Counted from the stretch's first letter, positions 18,101 to 26,887 are shown. The stretch is DNA of 64,000 nucleotides from Maribellus luteus (GCF_003576475.1 NZ_QWGR01000001.1:673607-737606); one strand, 5' to 3'. Notes: generated by a model from the letters alone, not told the origin. A program made the numbers and translations.

Positions 18101-18487
18101 GGATACATGTGGCAAAGCGAAATTAACCATAAATTGTACACAATTCAGCAAGATTCCTGGACCGCCGAAAATCCAAATTCCTTGTTCCCCAGAACAAGTA
18201 TGAATACAGGGGTTAATGGAAGTAATAACACTGTAACTTCTTCATACTGGTTAAAAGATGCATGGTATATACGTATGAAAAGTTTAGCCTTGAGCTATGA
18301 CCTAAAATCTACATTATTAAAAAATGTTGATGGCGTAGGGAGCTTCAAATTACTTTTAAGTGCAACTAACTTGTTTACCATTTCGCCCTTAAACAAGTAT
18401 TATATCGATCCAGAAACCGCCAGTAGTGATAATTATGGATATCCGATACAAAAAACTTATAATATTGGAGTTCGCGTATCATTTTAA
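15110..18487 (+). CDS. SusC-like TonB-dependent receptor with N-terminal STN signalling domain
   Basis: A 1125-residue outer-membrane receptor. After a long signal region (cleavage near SANSYSQ, about residue 44) comes an STN domain at about 47-120 (KLDLKLKNTTIFDVFEQIENVSSYRFFY, ending NLTWEVKDNLILV). Then follow a carboxypeptidase-regulatory-like domain (about 133-212, ISGTVKDKIGEPLPGVTVLVKG), IDEVVAIGYGTTTKR, a plug with LRGGGEPIYVIDGIRA and a barrel ending YNIGVRVSF. The STN domain contacts the FecR protein in the periplasm, which matches the sigma and FecR genes just upstream. It imports glycan fragments with the SusD encoded 21 bases later. Its plug signature differs from the other two SusC proteins of the window. 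Confidence 0.96.
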   Translation: MKKIRLQGERYVCPSLRKIMLMTKLTTLFILISIMQISANSYSQTGKLDLKLKNTTIFDVFEQIENVSSYRFFYDNAQEDLLKKVSIRTENKELSDILHELLDDTNLTWEVKDNLILVRSKNSKGDSKNILQQQKSISGTVKDKIGEPLPGVTVLVKGTIQGTVTNSEGNYQLTNVPENAVLQFSFVGMLTQEVAVESQTTIDITLQTDAIGIDEVVAIGYGTTTKRKMSSSISTITTEAIADAPYTSVVSGLAGRTPGLFIRDNGGEPGSLPTISLRGGGEPIYVIDGIRASKDEFSMLPPGDIESISMLKDAAAAAVYGFNSANGVVLISTRRGSSEKITLTYSGDFSMQQPTLIPEYMTAYENAILKNEAAYNDGLPQVISDDILDIMKNNLDPERYPNQNPFGVVAKDFSGQRRHNIGLNGTINQTNIYMSLDYFGQDNIYKANNHGLNRYSFRSNISQNFKEIGLKVNGNVSLQRSVRTEPPMGTGEIWSHVRNVGGFYNFYNPDGNYNSGQNPLAESAEGAGYVHDENNRVNGRLEFVWNVPGVEGLSFKALGNYQLVNSFYKNWNANQQYRAQTYLWDNTPEDLGKASLSQSSARTYMYDVEAHATYIRTFADKHTVELTGVYTQRESRYDGFSASRRDFLSSAVDQLFAGSAVGKDNNGNASESASVGYIGRMKYDFDSKYILEGNFRYDGSDNFPDGKRYGFFPSVSAAWNIDREEFIQPVLEKLYLSSLKLRASWGILGSTAGVGRFAYISAYDLVTDRYFVDGTWEAAFREGNLVSNDLSWYERESKNLGVDFGFLEGKVSGSFDWFYYRTTGYLGSPKDTYITPLGKSLPQINTNSAHRRGGFELNMQYHTQIGEVKIDVGGNISYYDQLWEKMYTEDSTALLNPYTRQTHEKDYYTSAYTSLGYYQSIDDIINSPHRLGSTETKPGDLKYQDFNGDGRIDGDDFTRIGKSDFPHILYGINLGARYKGFALEALFQGTSNRQIYLGYMWQSEINHKLYTIQQDSWTAENPNSLFPRTSMNTGVNGSNNTVTSSYWLKDAWYIRMKSLALSYDLKSTLLKNVDGVGSFKLLLSATNLFTISPLNKYYIDPETASSDNYGYPIQKTYNIGVRVSF

Positions 18488-18508
18488 TAACTACAAAAGA
18501 AATATTAA

Positions 18509-20158
18509 ATGAAAAAGATATATATAATACTAGCAATAGTGGGTCTGCTGAGTACTTCTTGTGAAAAAGACCTGTTAAATAAACAACCCCTTGACAAATT
18601 CTCGGAAATTGATGTGTGGAATGACGGCCCACTTGCCGAAGGATTTGTTTTTGACATTTATGCTGATGTAATAGGTCATTATAAAAATCAGAATACAGAC
18701 ACCTGGACAGATAACAGCGTACCAAATAGTGGAAGTAGTACTGAGCAAAGTGGGTCGATAGAAAATACAAACGATTATGGTTGGAATAAATATGGAATTA
18801 TTCGTAAGTGCAACCTTGCTATTGATAAGCTTTCGAATGAAGAGTCTACCATTAATGAAAGCTCTAGAAAACTATTATTGGCCGAAACCCACCTTTTGCG
18901 TGGGATGATGTATTACTGGATGGCTAGAAGATTTGGTGGAGTAATGTTGGTCGATAACGTTTTAACAGCCGAAGATGAGATGCAATTACCAAGAGCGAAC
19001 GAAAGGGCTGTCTATGATTTCATTTATGATGACATTTCAGCTGCCATCTCAGGATTGGGAGAAACAGCGGCACCAGGTAGATTGAATAAGGCAGCAGCGT
19101 ATGCTTTTGAAAGCATGGTGGCATTACAAGATGCCGACTACGACAAGGTAATAGAAGCTGCAGATGCTGTTGAAGAGTTTAACTACAGTCTTGATCCTGT
19201 CTATAGTAATATGTTCAATAGTTATAACGGTACACTATCTTCCCCCGAAGTAATTTTCGTATTTATGGCGGGCGCTGATCATAATAACTACATTGATACA
19301 CGAATGTTTGCAAACCTGTGTAATGTATACAATGGTGAAAAGTTACTTGAGACGGCAATACCTCAATTTGATCCAGATGACATCTTTAATGCGTGGCCCG
19401 AACGTTGGCCTTCACAGGAATTGGTAGATGCTTATCTATTTAATGAAAACGGGGTTGTTTCGCAAAAAGCAGGTGTTGATTTTCAGGGGCAACCTTCACG
19501 CTTAATGTGGCAAAATCGTGATGCCCGTTTTGAACAATCGATAGTTCACGATTCGGCACAATATAGAAATTCAATTTTTACTTATAGAGTGGGTGGTAAT
19601 TCACATTGGACTTCTAATCCTCTTAGCACGTGGGGTATGTCAAAAACAGGATATATGTTCCGTAAATGGATGTATGAACAAGACTTCTTTTTTTATAATT
19701 ATCCGGTAGATTGGGCCGAACCAATCTTCAGGTTAGGTGAGGTCTATCTTAATAAGGCCGAAGCATATGGGCGCAAAAAAAATATTCCAAAGGCTATTGA
19801 GTATATGAATAAAACTCGTACAACTCATGGAGGTTTACCTGCATTGGATGCCGGAGCTTCCGAAGCTGATTTCTGGAAATACTACAAAATTGAACGACGT
19901 GTTGAAATGGTTCAGGAGGATGACCGTTATTGGTCTTTAATACGTTGGGCAAAAGCAGAAGAAGCAAACTCAATACCGGAATTAGATGGTTATAAACTTC
20001 ATGGCTTGGATATGCAATGGGATGGATTAGTAAATGTAATAGAAAGCCCATGGGCTGTTTCTATGAATTTTGAATATCCAAAACGTTTGTATTTCCCGGT
20101 ACCTGACGGTGAAATCCGACAAAATGATAAGCTAACACAAAATCCAGACTGGAATTAA
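18509..20158 (+). CDS. SusD/RagB-family lipoprotein
   Basis: A 549-residue lipoprotein (LSTSC, Cys near 18), partner of the STN-SusC. SusD features: IIRKCNLAIDKLS near 95, ETHLLRGMMYYWMARRFGGVMLV near 130-150, the EPIFRLGEVYLNKAEAYG helix near 405, and the C-terminal IERRVEMVQEDDRYWSLIRW block. It ends in RLYFPVPDGEIRQNDKLTQNPDWN, the usual SusD tail. Shorter than the SusD proteins at 3178 and 51511, and of a different branch by its helix motifs. It should cap SusC and bind the PUL 2 glycan. Confidence 0.95.
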   Translation: MKKIYIILAIVGLLSTSCEKDLLNKQPLDKFSEIDVWNDGPLAEGFVFDIYADVIGHYKNQNTDTWTDNSVPNSGSSTEQSGSIENTNDYGWNKYGIIRKCNLAIDKLSNEESTINESSRKLLLAETHLLRGMMYYWMARRFGGVMLVDNVLTAEDEMQLPRANERAVYDFIYDDISAAISGLGETAAPGRLNKAAAYAFESMVALQDADYDKVIEAADAVEEFNYSLDPVYSNMFNSYNGTLSSPEVIFVFMAGADHNNYIDTRMFANLCNVYNGEKLLETAIPQFDPDDIFNAWPERWPSQELVDAYLFNENGVVSQKAGVDFQGQPSRLMWQNRDARFEQSIVHDSAQYRNSIFTYRVGGNSHWTSNPLSTWGMSKTGYMFRKWMYEQDFFFYNYPVDWAEPIFRLGEVYLNKAEAYGRKKNIPKAIEYMNKTRTTHGGLPALDAGASEADFWKYYKIERRVEMVQEDDRYWSLIRWAKAEEANSIPELDGYKLHGLDMQWDGLVNVIESPWAVSMNFEYPKRLYFPVPDGEIRQNDKLTQNPDWN

Positions 20159-20180
20159 TGATTAACATAAAATTAATAAA

Positions 20181-21008
20181 ATGAAAAAAAATATATATAT
20201 ATTGGCCATATTGGTTTCTACATTAACTTCCTGCATAAACTGGGGGTTGGAAGAGCTCCCTCTCTATGATGAAGTTGAGATCACTTCTTTTGATTTGGAG
20301 CACAGGTATACAACAGAGAATGCCAATGGTGTTGAATCAGTGGTTTTTACAAAACTTAATAGTAGCGTTGATATTTCATCAGAAAATGCGATTATTACGG
20401 TAACAGCAACTATTCCGCCACCCACCCAAATCTTTACCCAGGAAATCAGGCGATCTATTTCGTTGGAAAATATTGCAGGATATTTTAAATTATCACCGGC
20501 TTCCAAGGTAGAACCACTTGATGGTGCACCAGAATTAGGTGTTCCCGGTGACTTTTCGGTAGAACGCAAATACAAAGTAACTGCAGCCGACGGGAAAACC
20601 ACTAAAATTTGGACAGTTAAAGTAAATCCACTACCCGTAATTAATCAGTACGAGGGAGCTTATGCGTGTACAGGTATAATGTATTGGGACGGGACCCATT
20701 TTGATGGTCAGGGTGATCTTTACAATACAAGCAGAGAGGTGTACTTGAGTTCTTTTGACGAAACGACCTGTGTAGCATCACACGGAGCATCAATATGGAC
20801 GGGTGGGTATTCACTTAGACTTAAAGTGAATGCAGACAACAGCGTGACCGTAACACAACATGATGCTGCCGGAAATATAGTTGGCGAAATGGTGCCTGGT
20901 GCGGTAAACAGTTATGATCCCATAGCCAAGAAGTTTACTATTAATTATCGATCACAAACGAATGACCCTTATATTGGTCTATATTCCGACGTCTTTGTAT
21001 TGAAATAA
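20181..21008 (+). CDS. PUL-associated lipoprotein in the SusE/surface glycan-binding position (DUF5018-like)
   Basis: A 275-residue lipoprotein (LTSC, Cys near 18), 22 bases after SusD. Residues about 35-160 look like a DUF5018-type domain: LEHRYTTENANGVESVVF, a LDGAPELGVPGDFSVERKYKV segment, then AADGKTTKIWTVKV. The C-terminal part (160-275) is a beta-rich domain with a BT-surface-lipoprotein-like pattern (GAYACTGIMYWDG, SLRLKVNADNSVTVTQ, DPYIGLYSDVFVLK). Probably a surface protein that binds the glycan or assists SusCD; not proven. It shares its layout with the lipoprotein at 5013. Confidence 0.75.
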   Translation: MKKNIYILAILVSTLTSCINWGLEELPLYDEVEITSFDLEHRYTTENANGVESVVFTKLNSSVDISSENAIITVTATIPPPTQIFTQEIRRSISLENIAGYFKLSPASKVEPLDGAPELGVPGDFSVERKYKVTAADGKTTKIWTVKVNPLPVINQYEGAYACTGIMYWDGTHFDGQGDLYNTSREVYLSSFDETTCVASHGASIWTGGYSLRLKVNADNSVTVTQHDAAGNIVGEMVPGAVNSYDPIAKKFTINYRSQTNDPYIGLYSDVFVLK

Positions 21009-21189
21009 AGGCAGCAGTTAAGAGTAAAAAGGATGAATATTTGTGGTTGTAGAAATGTTTCCTGAAAAGGGTAAATATTCAATATAGAATACGACCACGA
21101 AAGCGTTCGATTTGCATTATCTCTAAACTAATGGAGTTATATTGTTCGATACAAAATTGGTTTTTAAATAAATTGAATTTGAGATAGAA

Positions 21190-21226
21190 GAAGAATGGGT
21201 ATCTATAAAGATGTCCATTTTTCTTC
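21190..21226 (+). terminator. Imperfect hairpin between SusCD operon and GH89
   Basis: GAAGAATGGGTATCT and AGATGTCCATTTTTCTTC pair with a 4-base loop and a small T bulge, within the 317-base gap after the SusE-position gene. It may end the SusC/SusD transcript or leave it partly readable into the enzyme genes. The rest of the gap (21009-21325) shows no gene and no clear promoter. Confidence 0.4.
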
Positions 21227-21325
21227 ATGTTTTAATTGTCGGAGCAAATTTATTAACCTCAAATTCGATTATTTCTAAATTCAGGTTAAAAATTAATTCA
21301 GTTATTTTTATTTAGGGTGAAAACT

Positions 21326-23836
21326 ATGAGGGGTTTTATATTCGTTATGTTTGCCATTGTAACATTTGGTTGTAATCAGTCAAAAACAGATCAAAACTTG
21401 CCAGATGAAGTAAGGGCGGCAAAAGAAGTACTTCAACGTACGCTTAATTCTGATATCGAGCATATTTATCTCGAATTTATGCCCAAAGAAGAAGGGAATG
21501 ATCAATACACTTATTTGGCCTCAAAAGGAAAATTAACAGTGTGTGGCTCAAGTGTAAACTCACTAACCCGTGGGGTGTACGATTACCTTAAAGATAATGG
21601 GTTGGGCATGTTGGACTGGAGCGGACCTCATTTTCGTATACCAAAAGAGTGGCCCGATGCAGAGCTTAAGAAAGTTGTAACTCCATTTAAAATACGACAT
21701 GCCTATAATGCAGTCACATCGGGTTACACCACTCCTTACTGGGATTGGAAGCGATGGGAGCAGGAACTCGACTGGCAATCTATGCATGGATTTAATATGT
21801 TGATGGTTTCAGTGGGTACTGAGGCCATAGCCACACGAGTGTGGGAAAGGCTCGGACTTACCGATGAGGAAATTGAAGATTTTTATGGAGGCCCGGCTCA
21901 CATGCCCTGGCACCGAATGGGCTGTGTACAGGATCTTGGAGGCTACCTTCCTCCTGAATGGCATGAAGACCAGATCGCCCTGCAGCACAAAATTTTGGCA
22001 CGCATGCGGGAGTTAGGAATGACTCCAGTAGTGCAATCGTTTGGTGGGTTTGTTCCCAACGCAGTTGCACGGCTTTATCCGGAAGCTGAGTTACATTCCA
22101 CTCTTTGGAATGCTGGTTTCCCGCCGGAAAAACGACCGGTTTTACTGGGGCCGGACCAGGCTCTTTTTGCCACAATAACCCAAATGTTCATGGAAGAATG
22201 GCAGAAAGAATTTGGTAAAGAAGACTATTACCTGGTAGATAGTTTTAATGAACTTCAGCTACCTGAAAGCGATAAGCCGGTAACTGAACTTCTTGCAGAA
22301 TACGGAGAGAAAACTTATAAGGCGGTCAAGTCAGGTAATCCGGATGCCGTTTGGGTAATCCAGGGTTGGATGTTTGCCTACCAGAGATATATCTGGAATC
22401 CCGAGACAGTAGAGGCTTTATTCAGCCGGGTACCGGATGATGAAGTGATTATCCTCGACTACGCTAACGATTATAACAACAACTGGGAGCCCATGAACAG
22501 TTTCAATGGCAAGCAGTGGGTGTATGGATTTGTTCCAAATATGGGAGGGAAAACAGCCTATACGGGTGATTTACATCTGTACGCTTCAGGCGCAGCACGT
22601 GCGTTGCATTCGCCCAATAAAAAGAACCTGGTGGGGTTCACCATTTCAGGCGAAGGTTTGGAAAACAATACTGTGGTTTACGAGCTTTTGGCAGATGTGG
22701 CCTGGTCTAATGATTCAATCGACTTGGATGGCTGGCTTGATAAATACAGCCTGAACAGATATGGTGGATGTCCTCCTAATATGAATGCGTCGTGGAAATT
22801 GCTGCGCGAAAGCTGCTATAGCAATCTGGTTCCTCATCCCCAATTTGGATGGCAGTTAGGACGATGTCGTATTGGAAGTGTAAATAATGACCCTAAGTTT
22901 CAGGAGTCGACCTTGAAGTTTTTATCGTGTTCCGAAGAACTGGGCAGTTCTGCCAATTATCAAGCCGATGCCATTGAACGGGCAGCACTGAGCCTGGGAT
23001 TAAAAGCTGATGAGTGGTTTGTTGTCGCATCGGATGCTTATCAGCAAGGAGATATTGAGACGGGAGATCGTGCCGGCGCGAGAGGTTTGGAGCTTCTTAC
23101 TGAACTTGACCGATTAATGGAATCACATCCAGTAAACCGTTTGGAGCGTTGGTTGGAATTTACCACGAAACATGGTGGTGGCGAAGCACTAAAAAGATTT
23201 TATGAGGTGAATGCACGTTGGATTATTACGGTATGGGGGCCTCCTGTGAATGATTATGCCTGCAGGGTATGGAGTGGATTGGTGCGTGATTTCTACCGCG
23301 AAAGAATGCGTAAAGTGCTGGAGTCATTAAAAAACGGTGAAAAATTCGCTTCCGTGCCATGGGAAGAACAATGGGCAGAGGGAAGTGGTATCAGTAAGAT
23401 TGAACCGTATGTCGATCCTGTAGCTGCAGCTGTTAAATTGTTGAAGGAAGCATTGAGTGAACCACTGCCTGAAGTGAAGAAAGCAACAGGCGAGTCTATC
23501 GGAGAATGGTCACCGGCCAACGTGGGGGATGAATGGCAGGTAGTGGAATGGCCAATAACCGTAGCCCAATTGAAAGCGATGAATGGAGTAACCTTTGTTT
23601 ATACACGGGGTAACCATCGTCTCGATATCCGGGAAGTATCCGTTATTGCAGATGGGAAAGTTGTTGCAACAGATCTGCACGAAGGCTTTGCAGGAAAACC
23701 AAATCATAAAAATCATTATCGATTCAATATTTCTTCAGAGGTGAGTGGAAACAACGGATGTAGCATCAGGGCTGTGGTGAAATGTGAGGGTGGAACTGAG
23801 TCGTATGGAAGGGTAGAGTTAATGATCGGTAAGTGA
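21326..23836 (+). CDS. Alpha-N-acetylglucosaminidase, glycoside hydrolase family 89
   Basis: About 836 residues; I choose the ATG at 21326 over the GTG at 21317, giving a compact lipoprotein signal (VTFGC). Order: a small N-terminal mixed domain, the TIM barrel from about 130 (YWDWKRWEQELDWQSMHGFN, GPAHMPWHRMG, GMTPVVQSFGGFVPNAV), then the C-terminal helical domain. Compared with human NAGLU, the two catalytic glutamates fall in DSFNELQLPES (about E309) and TISGEGLENN (about E443). GH89 enzymes remove terminal alpha-linked GlcNAc, as on heparan sulfate ends or GlcNAc-alpha-1,4-Gal mucin caps. Extracytoplasmic lipoprotein. It opens the catabolic run; the next gene handles amino sugars, which fits release of GlcNAc. 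Very sure of family. Confidence 0.95.
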   Translation: MRGFIFVMFAIVTFGCNQSKTDQNLPDEVRAAKEVLQRTLNSDIEHIYLEFMPKEEGNDQYTYLASKGKLTVCGSSVNSLTRGVYDYLKDNGLGMLDWSGPHFRIPKEWPDAELKKVVTPFKIRHAYNAVTSGYTTPYWDWKRWEQELDWQSMHGFNMLMVSVGTEAIATRVWERLGLTDEEIEDFYGGPAHMPWHRMGCVQDLGGYLPPEWHEDQIALQHKILARMRELGMTPVVQSFGGFVPNAVARLYPEAELHSTLWNAGFPPEKRPVLLGPDQALFATITQMFMEEWQKEFGKEDYYLVDSFNELQLPESDKPVTELLAEYGEKTYKAVKSGNPDAVWVIQGWMFAYQRYIWNPETVEALFSRVPDDEVIILDYANDYNNNWEPMNSFNGKQWVYGFVPNMGGKTAYTGDLHLYASGAARALHSPNKKNLVGFTISGEGLENNTVVYELLADVAWSNDSIDLDGWLDKYSLNRYGGCPPNMNASWKLLRESCYSNLVPHPQFGWQLGRCRIGSVNNDPKFQESTLKFLSCSEELGSSANYQADAIERAALSLGLKADEWFVVASDAYQQGDIETGDRAGARGLELLTELDRLMESHPVNRLERWLEFTTKHGGGEALKRFYEVNARWIITVWGPPVNDYACRVWSGLVRDFYRERMRKVLESLKNGEKFASVPWEEQWAEGSGISKIEPYVDPVAAAVKLLKEALSEPLPEVKKATGESIGEWSPANVGDEWQVVEWPITVAQLKAMNGVTFVYTRGNHRLDIREVSVIADGKVVATDLHEGFAGKPNHKNHYRFNISSEVSGNNGCSIRAVVKCEGGTESYGRVELMIGK

Positions 23837-23901
23837 TTGAATGACTGCAGGAATATTGACTTTACTCGTGAACAACATTGAAAAATAAGGACTCAATTAA
23901 T

Positions 23902-25644
23902 ATGACTCGAAATATTTATCTCGGAATCGATATTGGAGGAAGCTGGCTTAAAGGAATGGCTGTTGAGTGGGATGGGAACAAGCCATTCCATTCGTTGCCT
24001 CAATTGATGAAAGCCCTACCTGTAGTGAAAGTTAGAAGCCGGTTGGCAGTAGATGCCACTTCGGATGATTTTATAGGGGCTTTGAATGAACTATTCAACA
24101 GGTTACTTCAAGAGGGAGACTGTGTTCGGGGAATTGGCATCTCAACTGCGGGGATTGTCGATTATCATGGCACGCGGCTTTTAACAGCCTCCAAACATCT
24201 TCAGGTGCTTTTAGAGCAGGGTTGGATGGATTATTTGCAGAATAGTTTTGGCGTAAATGTAACGGTAATCAATGATGCCGAGGCCGCTTCAATTGGTGCT
24301 GCCTCTTTGGGGTATCTGAGTGGTAACAAGATTATCGGAGTGATGCCTGTTGGAACAGGTGTTGGATTCTCTGTTTCCCGCAACGGTCGACGTTGGACCC
24401 CCAATTTCTCGCTGCCTCTTTTAGGATGCATTTATTCTTCGGATGGCTATTACGATAACTTGTGTAGTGCGTCTTCTTTGGCTGCGTTGGATGATGAAGG
24501 AAACTTGTGTAATATTTTTACCAAAAGCGAACATGAGGTTTCTCGGGAAAAGTACATCAAAAATCTGGCAGGAGCTATTTCCACCGCGCATATTATATAT
24601 GGAGTAGATAAAATTTTGGTTGGTGGAGGATTAGCCGATGCTTTAACAAGTGTTGACTTTCCGCTTGCTAAATTATTAATGGCCGAATTAAAGAAAGAAT
24701 CTTTGCTTACCAGTTCGCGGGTTGAAGTTGAACTTATTCCAGAGGGAAATCTTCTTCCTTTGATTGGCAGTGTTCTGCTGGCTATGGGCGAGGAGAAAGC
24801 TCAGTCCTTACGCTATCAGCGGGAATATACTGATTTTGGAACCGAAAAACCATATGCAGAAACGCTGTGCCTGGATGAATTGTCGTCAACCGATCTTATT
24901 CGTTTATTGTGGCAAGCAGAACAGGAGGCTGGTCTGAATCTGGAAATGTCCGTTTCACACATCGCAACGGTTGTAGAGAAACTTTCTGCGAAGTTAGCCG
25001 ATGGAGGACGTTTGATCTATGTAGGAGCGGGAACGAGTGGGCGTTTAGCAGCTATCGATACGGTAGAAATTGCCTGCACATTTGGGTTTCCGCGAGAAAA
25101 GGTTTTAACCTTCATTGCAGGGGGAATCGCAGATGCCGCCATCGATATTGAAACCCGTTTTGAGGAAGATGCGAGCAGCGTCCCAGACCTGTTGTATGCC
25201 AACTTGTCGGAAAAAGATGTTGTTGTTGGGATATCGGCCAGTGGCTCTGCTTACTATGTCCAGTCGGCACTCGGCTTTGCCAGGTCGGTTGGAGCCTATA
25301 GTGTGCTAATTCAGGAAGAATTTGCAGAAAGCTTATCTTTTTGTGATACCGTAATCGCCCTTCGATCGGGAAATGAGGTGTTGGCTGGTTCCACGCGGAT
25401 GAAAGCAGGGACAGCAACAAAAAAAGTATTAAACTTTCTTTCTACTTCTGTTATGGTAAGAATGGGTAAAGTGCATGGTTGTTACATGACTGATCTGGAG
25501 TGTATTAATGAAAAACTAATTAAGAGGGCAGAGTCTGTTTTAAAAGTTTTATTCAATCTGGACCAGGAGGAAGCCTACCGGGCACTAAAACAAAACCGGT
25601 ATAATTTGAGTCAGACAATTCATTCACTAAAGGGAAACATGTAA
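23902..25644 (+). CDS. Fusion of an ROK-type sugar kinase with a MurQ/GKRP-like SIS domain
   Basis: I start at the ATG at 23902 (580 residues); a TTG at 23878 adds eight residues. Residues 5-300 are an ASKHA/ROK kinase: GIDIGGSWLKG (ATP phosphate loop), GIGISTAGIVD, VINDAEAASIG (catalytic Asp), PVGTGVGF and VGGGLAD. The usual ROK zinc motif (CxCxxxGC) is absent. Residues about 330-560 match N-acetylmuramate-6-phosphate etherase: GAGTSGRLAAIDTVE (E389, matching E. coli E83), GISASGSAYYV, and GSTRMKAGTATKKVLNFLSTSVMVR. In an ungapped comparison with E. coli MurQ from memory, its acid Glu114 falls on Phe420, with Glu next to it. So the SIS half may be a true etherase or, like vertebrate GKRP, a sugar-phosphate-sensing regulator of the attached kinase. 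Cytoplasmic. One base separates it from the transporter gene. Confidence 0.88.
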   Translation: MTRNIYLGIDIGGSWLKGMAVEWDGNKPFHSLPQLMKALPVVKVRSRLAVDATSDDFIGALNELFNRLLQEGDCVRGIGISTAGIVDYHGTRLLTASKHLQVLLEQGWMDYLQNSFGVNVTVINDAEAASIGAASLGYLSGNKIIGVMPVGTGVGFSVSRNGRRWTPNFSLPLLGCIYSSDGYYDNLCSASSLAALDDEGNLCNIFTKSEHEVSREKYIKNLAGAISTAHIIYGVDKILVGGGLADALTSVDFPLAKLLMAELKKESLLTSSRVEVELIPEGNLLPLIGSVLLAMGEEKAQSLRYQREYTDFGTEKPYAETLCLDELSSTDLIRLLWQAEQEAGLNLEMSVSHIATVVEKLSAKLADGGRLIYVGAGTSGRLAAIDTVEIACTFGFPREKVLTFIAGGIADAAIDIETRFEEDASSVPDLLYANLSEKDVVVGISASGSAYYVQSALGFARSVGAYSVLIQEEFAESLSFCDTVIALRSGNEVLAGSTRMKAGTATKKVLNFLSTSVMVRMGKVHGCYMTDLECINEKLIKRAESVLKVLFNLDQEEAYRALKQNRYNLSQTIHSLKGNM

Positions 25645-25645
25645 T

Positions 25646-26887
25646 ATGAATAATCATACTAACTCCAATTACCTGATCCCTTTAATGTTTGTAGGAATGC
25701 TTTTCCTTTTGCTTGGGTTTGCACTTGGAATCAATGGATTGCTAATTCCTTTCCTTCAAAAAGGGCTATCGTTGAGTAATGCTGATTCCTATCTTGTATT
25801 AACAGCGACTTTTAGTGCTTTTGTTGTGTTAGGATATCCATCGGGCATGTTGGTAAAGGCACTTGGCTATAAAAAAGGGATTATGATTTCGTTTGTTGTT
25901 TTTGCAATTGGCTTGTATCTGTTTATTCCTTCTGCAAAGTATGAAAGTCTCCCCCTGTTTCTGATCGCGTCTTTTGTTAGCGGTGCTGCTAATACGTTGC
26001 TGCAAGCTGCGGTAAATCCTTATATTACGATACTGGGTCCGATTAATTCAGCAGCGAAGCGAATGAGTATTATGGTGATCAGTAACAGGACTGGATGGGC
26101 TATTGCTCCTATATTTTTAGCCCTTTTTCTCGATTTGTCACAAGCTAATGTTCGACTCTCGGATATATATTTACCCTTTTACATTATTATTGGAGTTTTT
26201 GTTTTGTTGGGAATTGCCACTGGATTTGCTCCTCTGCCCGAAATAAAAGCAGAAGGAGAGGGTGAAGAAAGAGAGAGAGCCGAATCAGCTAAAATAGAAA
26301 GTATAGATCCTCCTAAAAAACATATCTGGCAATTTCCGCATTTGCTTTTAGGAATGGTGACACTCTTCTTTTATGTTGGGGTGGATACACTTGCTCTTGT
26401 GTCTCCGGTAGATTTTGCCAATACGCTTGGACTGAATAATCCTGAGCGCTATACTATGCATACCGTTGTCGCCACCTCAGTGGGGTGTGTATTGGGGATT
26501 ATTCTTATTCCTCGCTACATTTCACAGTTGGCCATTCTTCAAATCGGTTCGCTTACCGGATTATTTTTTTCGTTTCTAATTGTGCTACTCCCTCCCCAGG
26601 TTGCGATCCATTTTGTATCTCTGGTAAGTTTTGCGATCTCTCTGGTTTGGGGAGCTGTATGGCCCTTGGCTATTGCTCGGCTGGGAAACTTGACCAAAAC
26701 TGGAGCTTCTGTTTTGGTTATGGCGATTGTTGGAGGTGCGATCTTGCCCTTATGTTTCGGATGGTTAAAAGATGTAACGTTAGATATTCAAAAAGCTTAT
26801 TGGTTATTTGTTCCAGCTCTTTTATTTATTGTGTTCTATGCTTTTAAAGGATATAAAATAGGCTTGGAAAAAGAACCCGAATATTAG
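25646..26887 (+). CDS. MFS sugar transporter of the FHS (FucP/NagP/GlcP) family
   Basis: A 413-residue inner-membrane protein with about 12 hydrophobic helices and a charged loop near 195-225 (EGEGEERERAESAK) between the two six-helix halves. The family marker SGAANTLLQAAVNPYITILG near 112-131 is typical of the fucose:H+ symporter group, which includes glucose/galactose and N-acetylglucosamine (NagP) carriers. It begins one base after the kinase-SIS stop, so the two are translationally close and probably share a substrate. Given GH89 before it, GlcNAc is the first guess; MurNAc or another sugar is possible. Substrate is inference. Confidence 0.9.
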   Translation: MNNHTNSNYLIPLMFVGMLFLLLGFALGINGLLIPFLQKGLSLSNADSYLVLTATFSAFVVLGYPSGMLVKALGYKKGIMISFVVFAIGLYLFIPSAKYESLPLFLIASFVSGAANTLLQAAVNPYITILGPINSAAKRMSIMVISNRTGWAIAPIFLALFLDLSQANVRLSDIYLPFYIIIGVFVLLGIATGFAPLPEIKAEGEGEERERAESAKIESIDPPKKHIWQFPHLLLGMVTLFFYVGVDTLALVSPVDFANTLGLNNPERYTMHTVVATSVGCVLGIILIPRYISQLAILQIGSLTGLFFSFLIVLLPPQVAIHFVSLVSFAISLVWGAVWPLAIARLGNLTKTGASVLVMAIVGGAILPLCFGWLKDVTLDIQKAYWLFVPALLFIVFYAFKGYKIGLEKEPEY

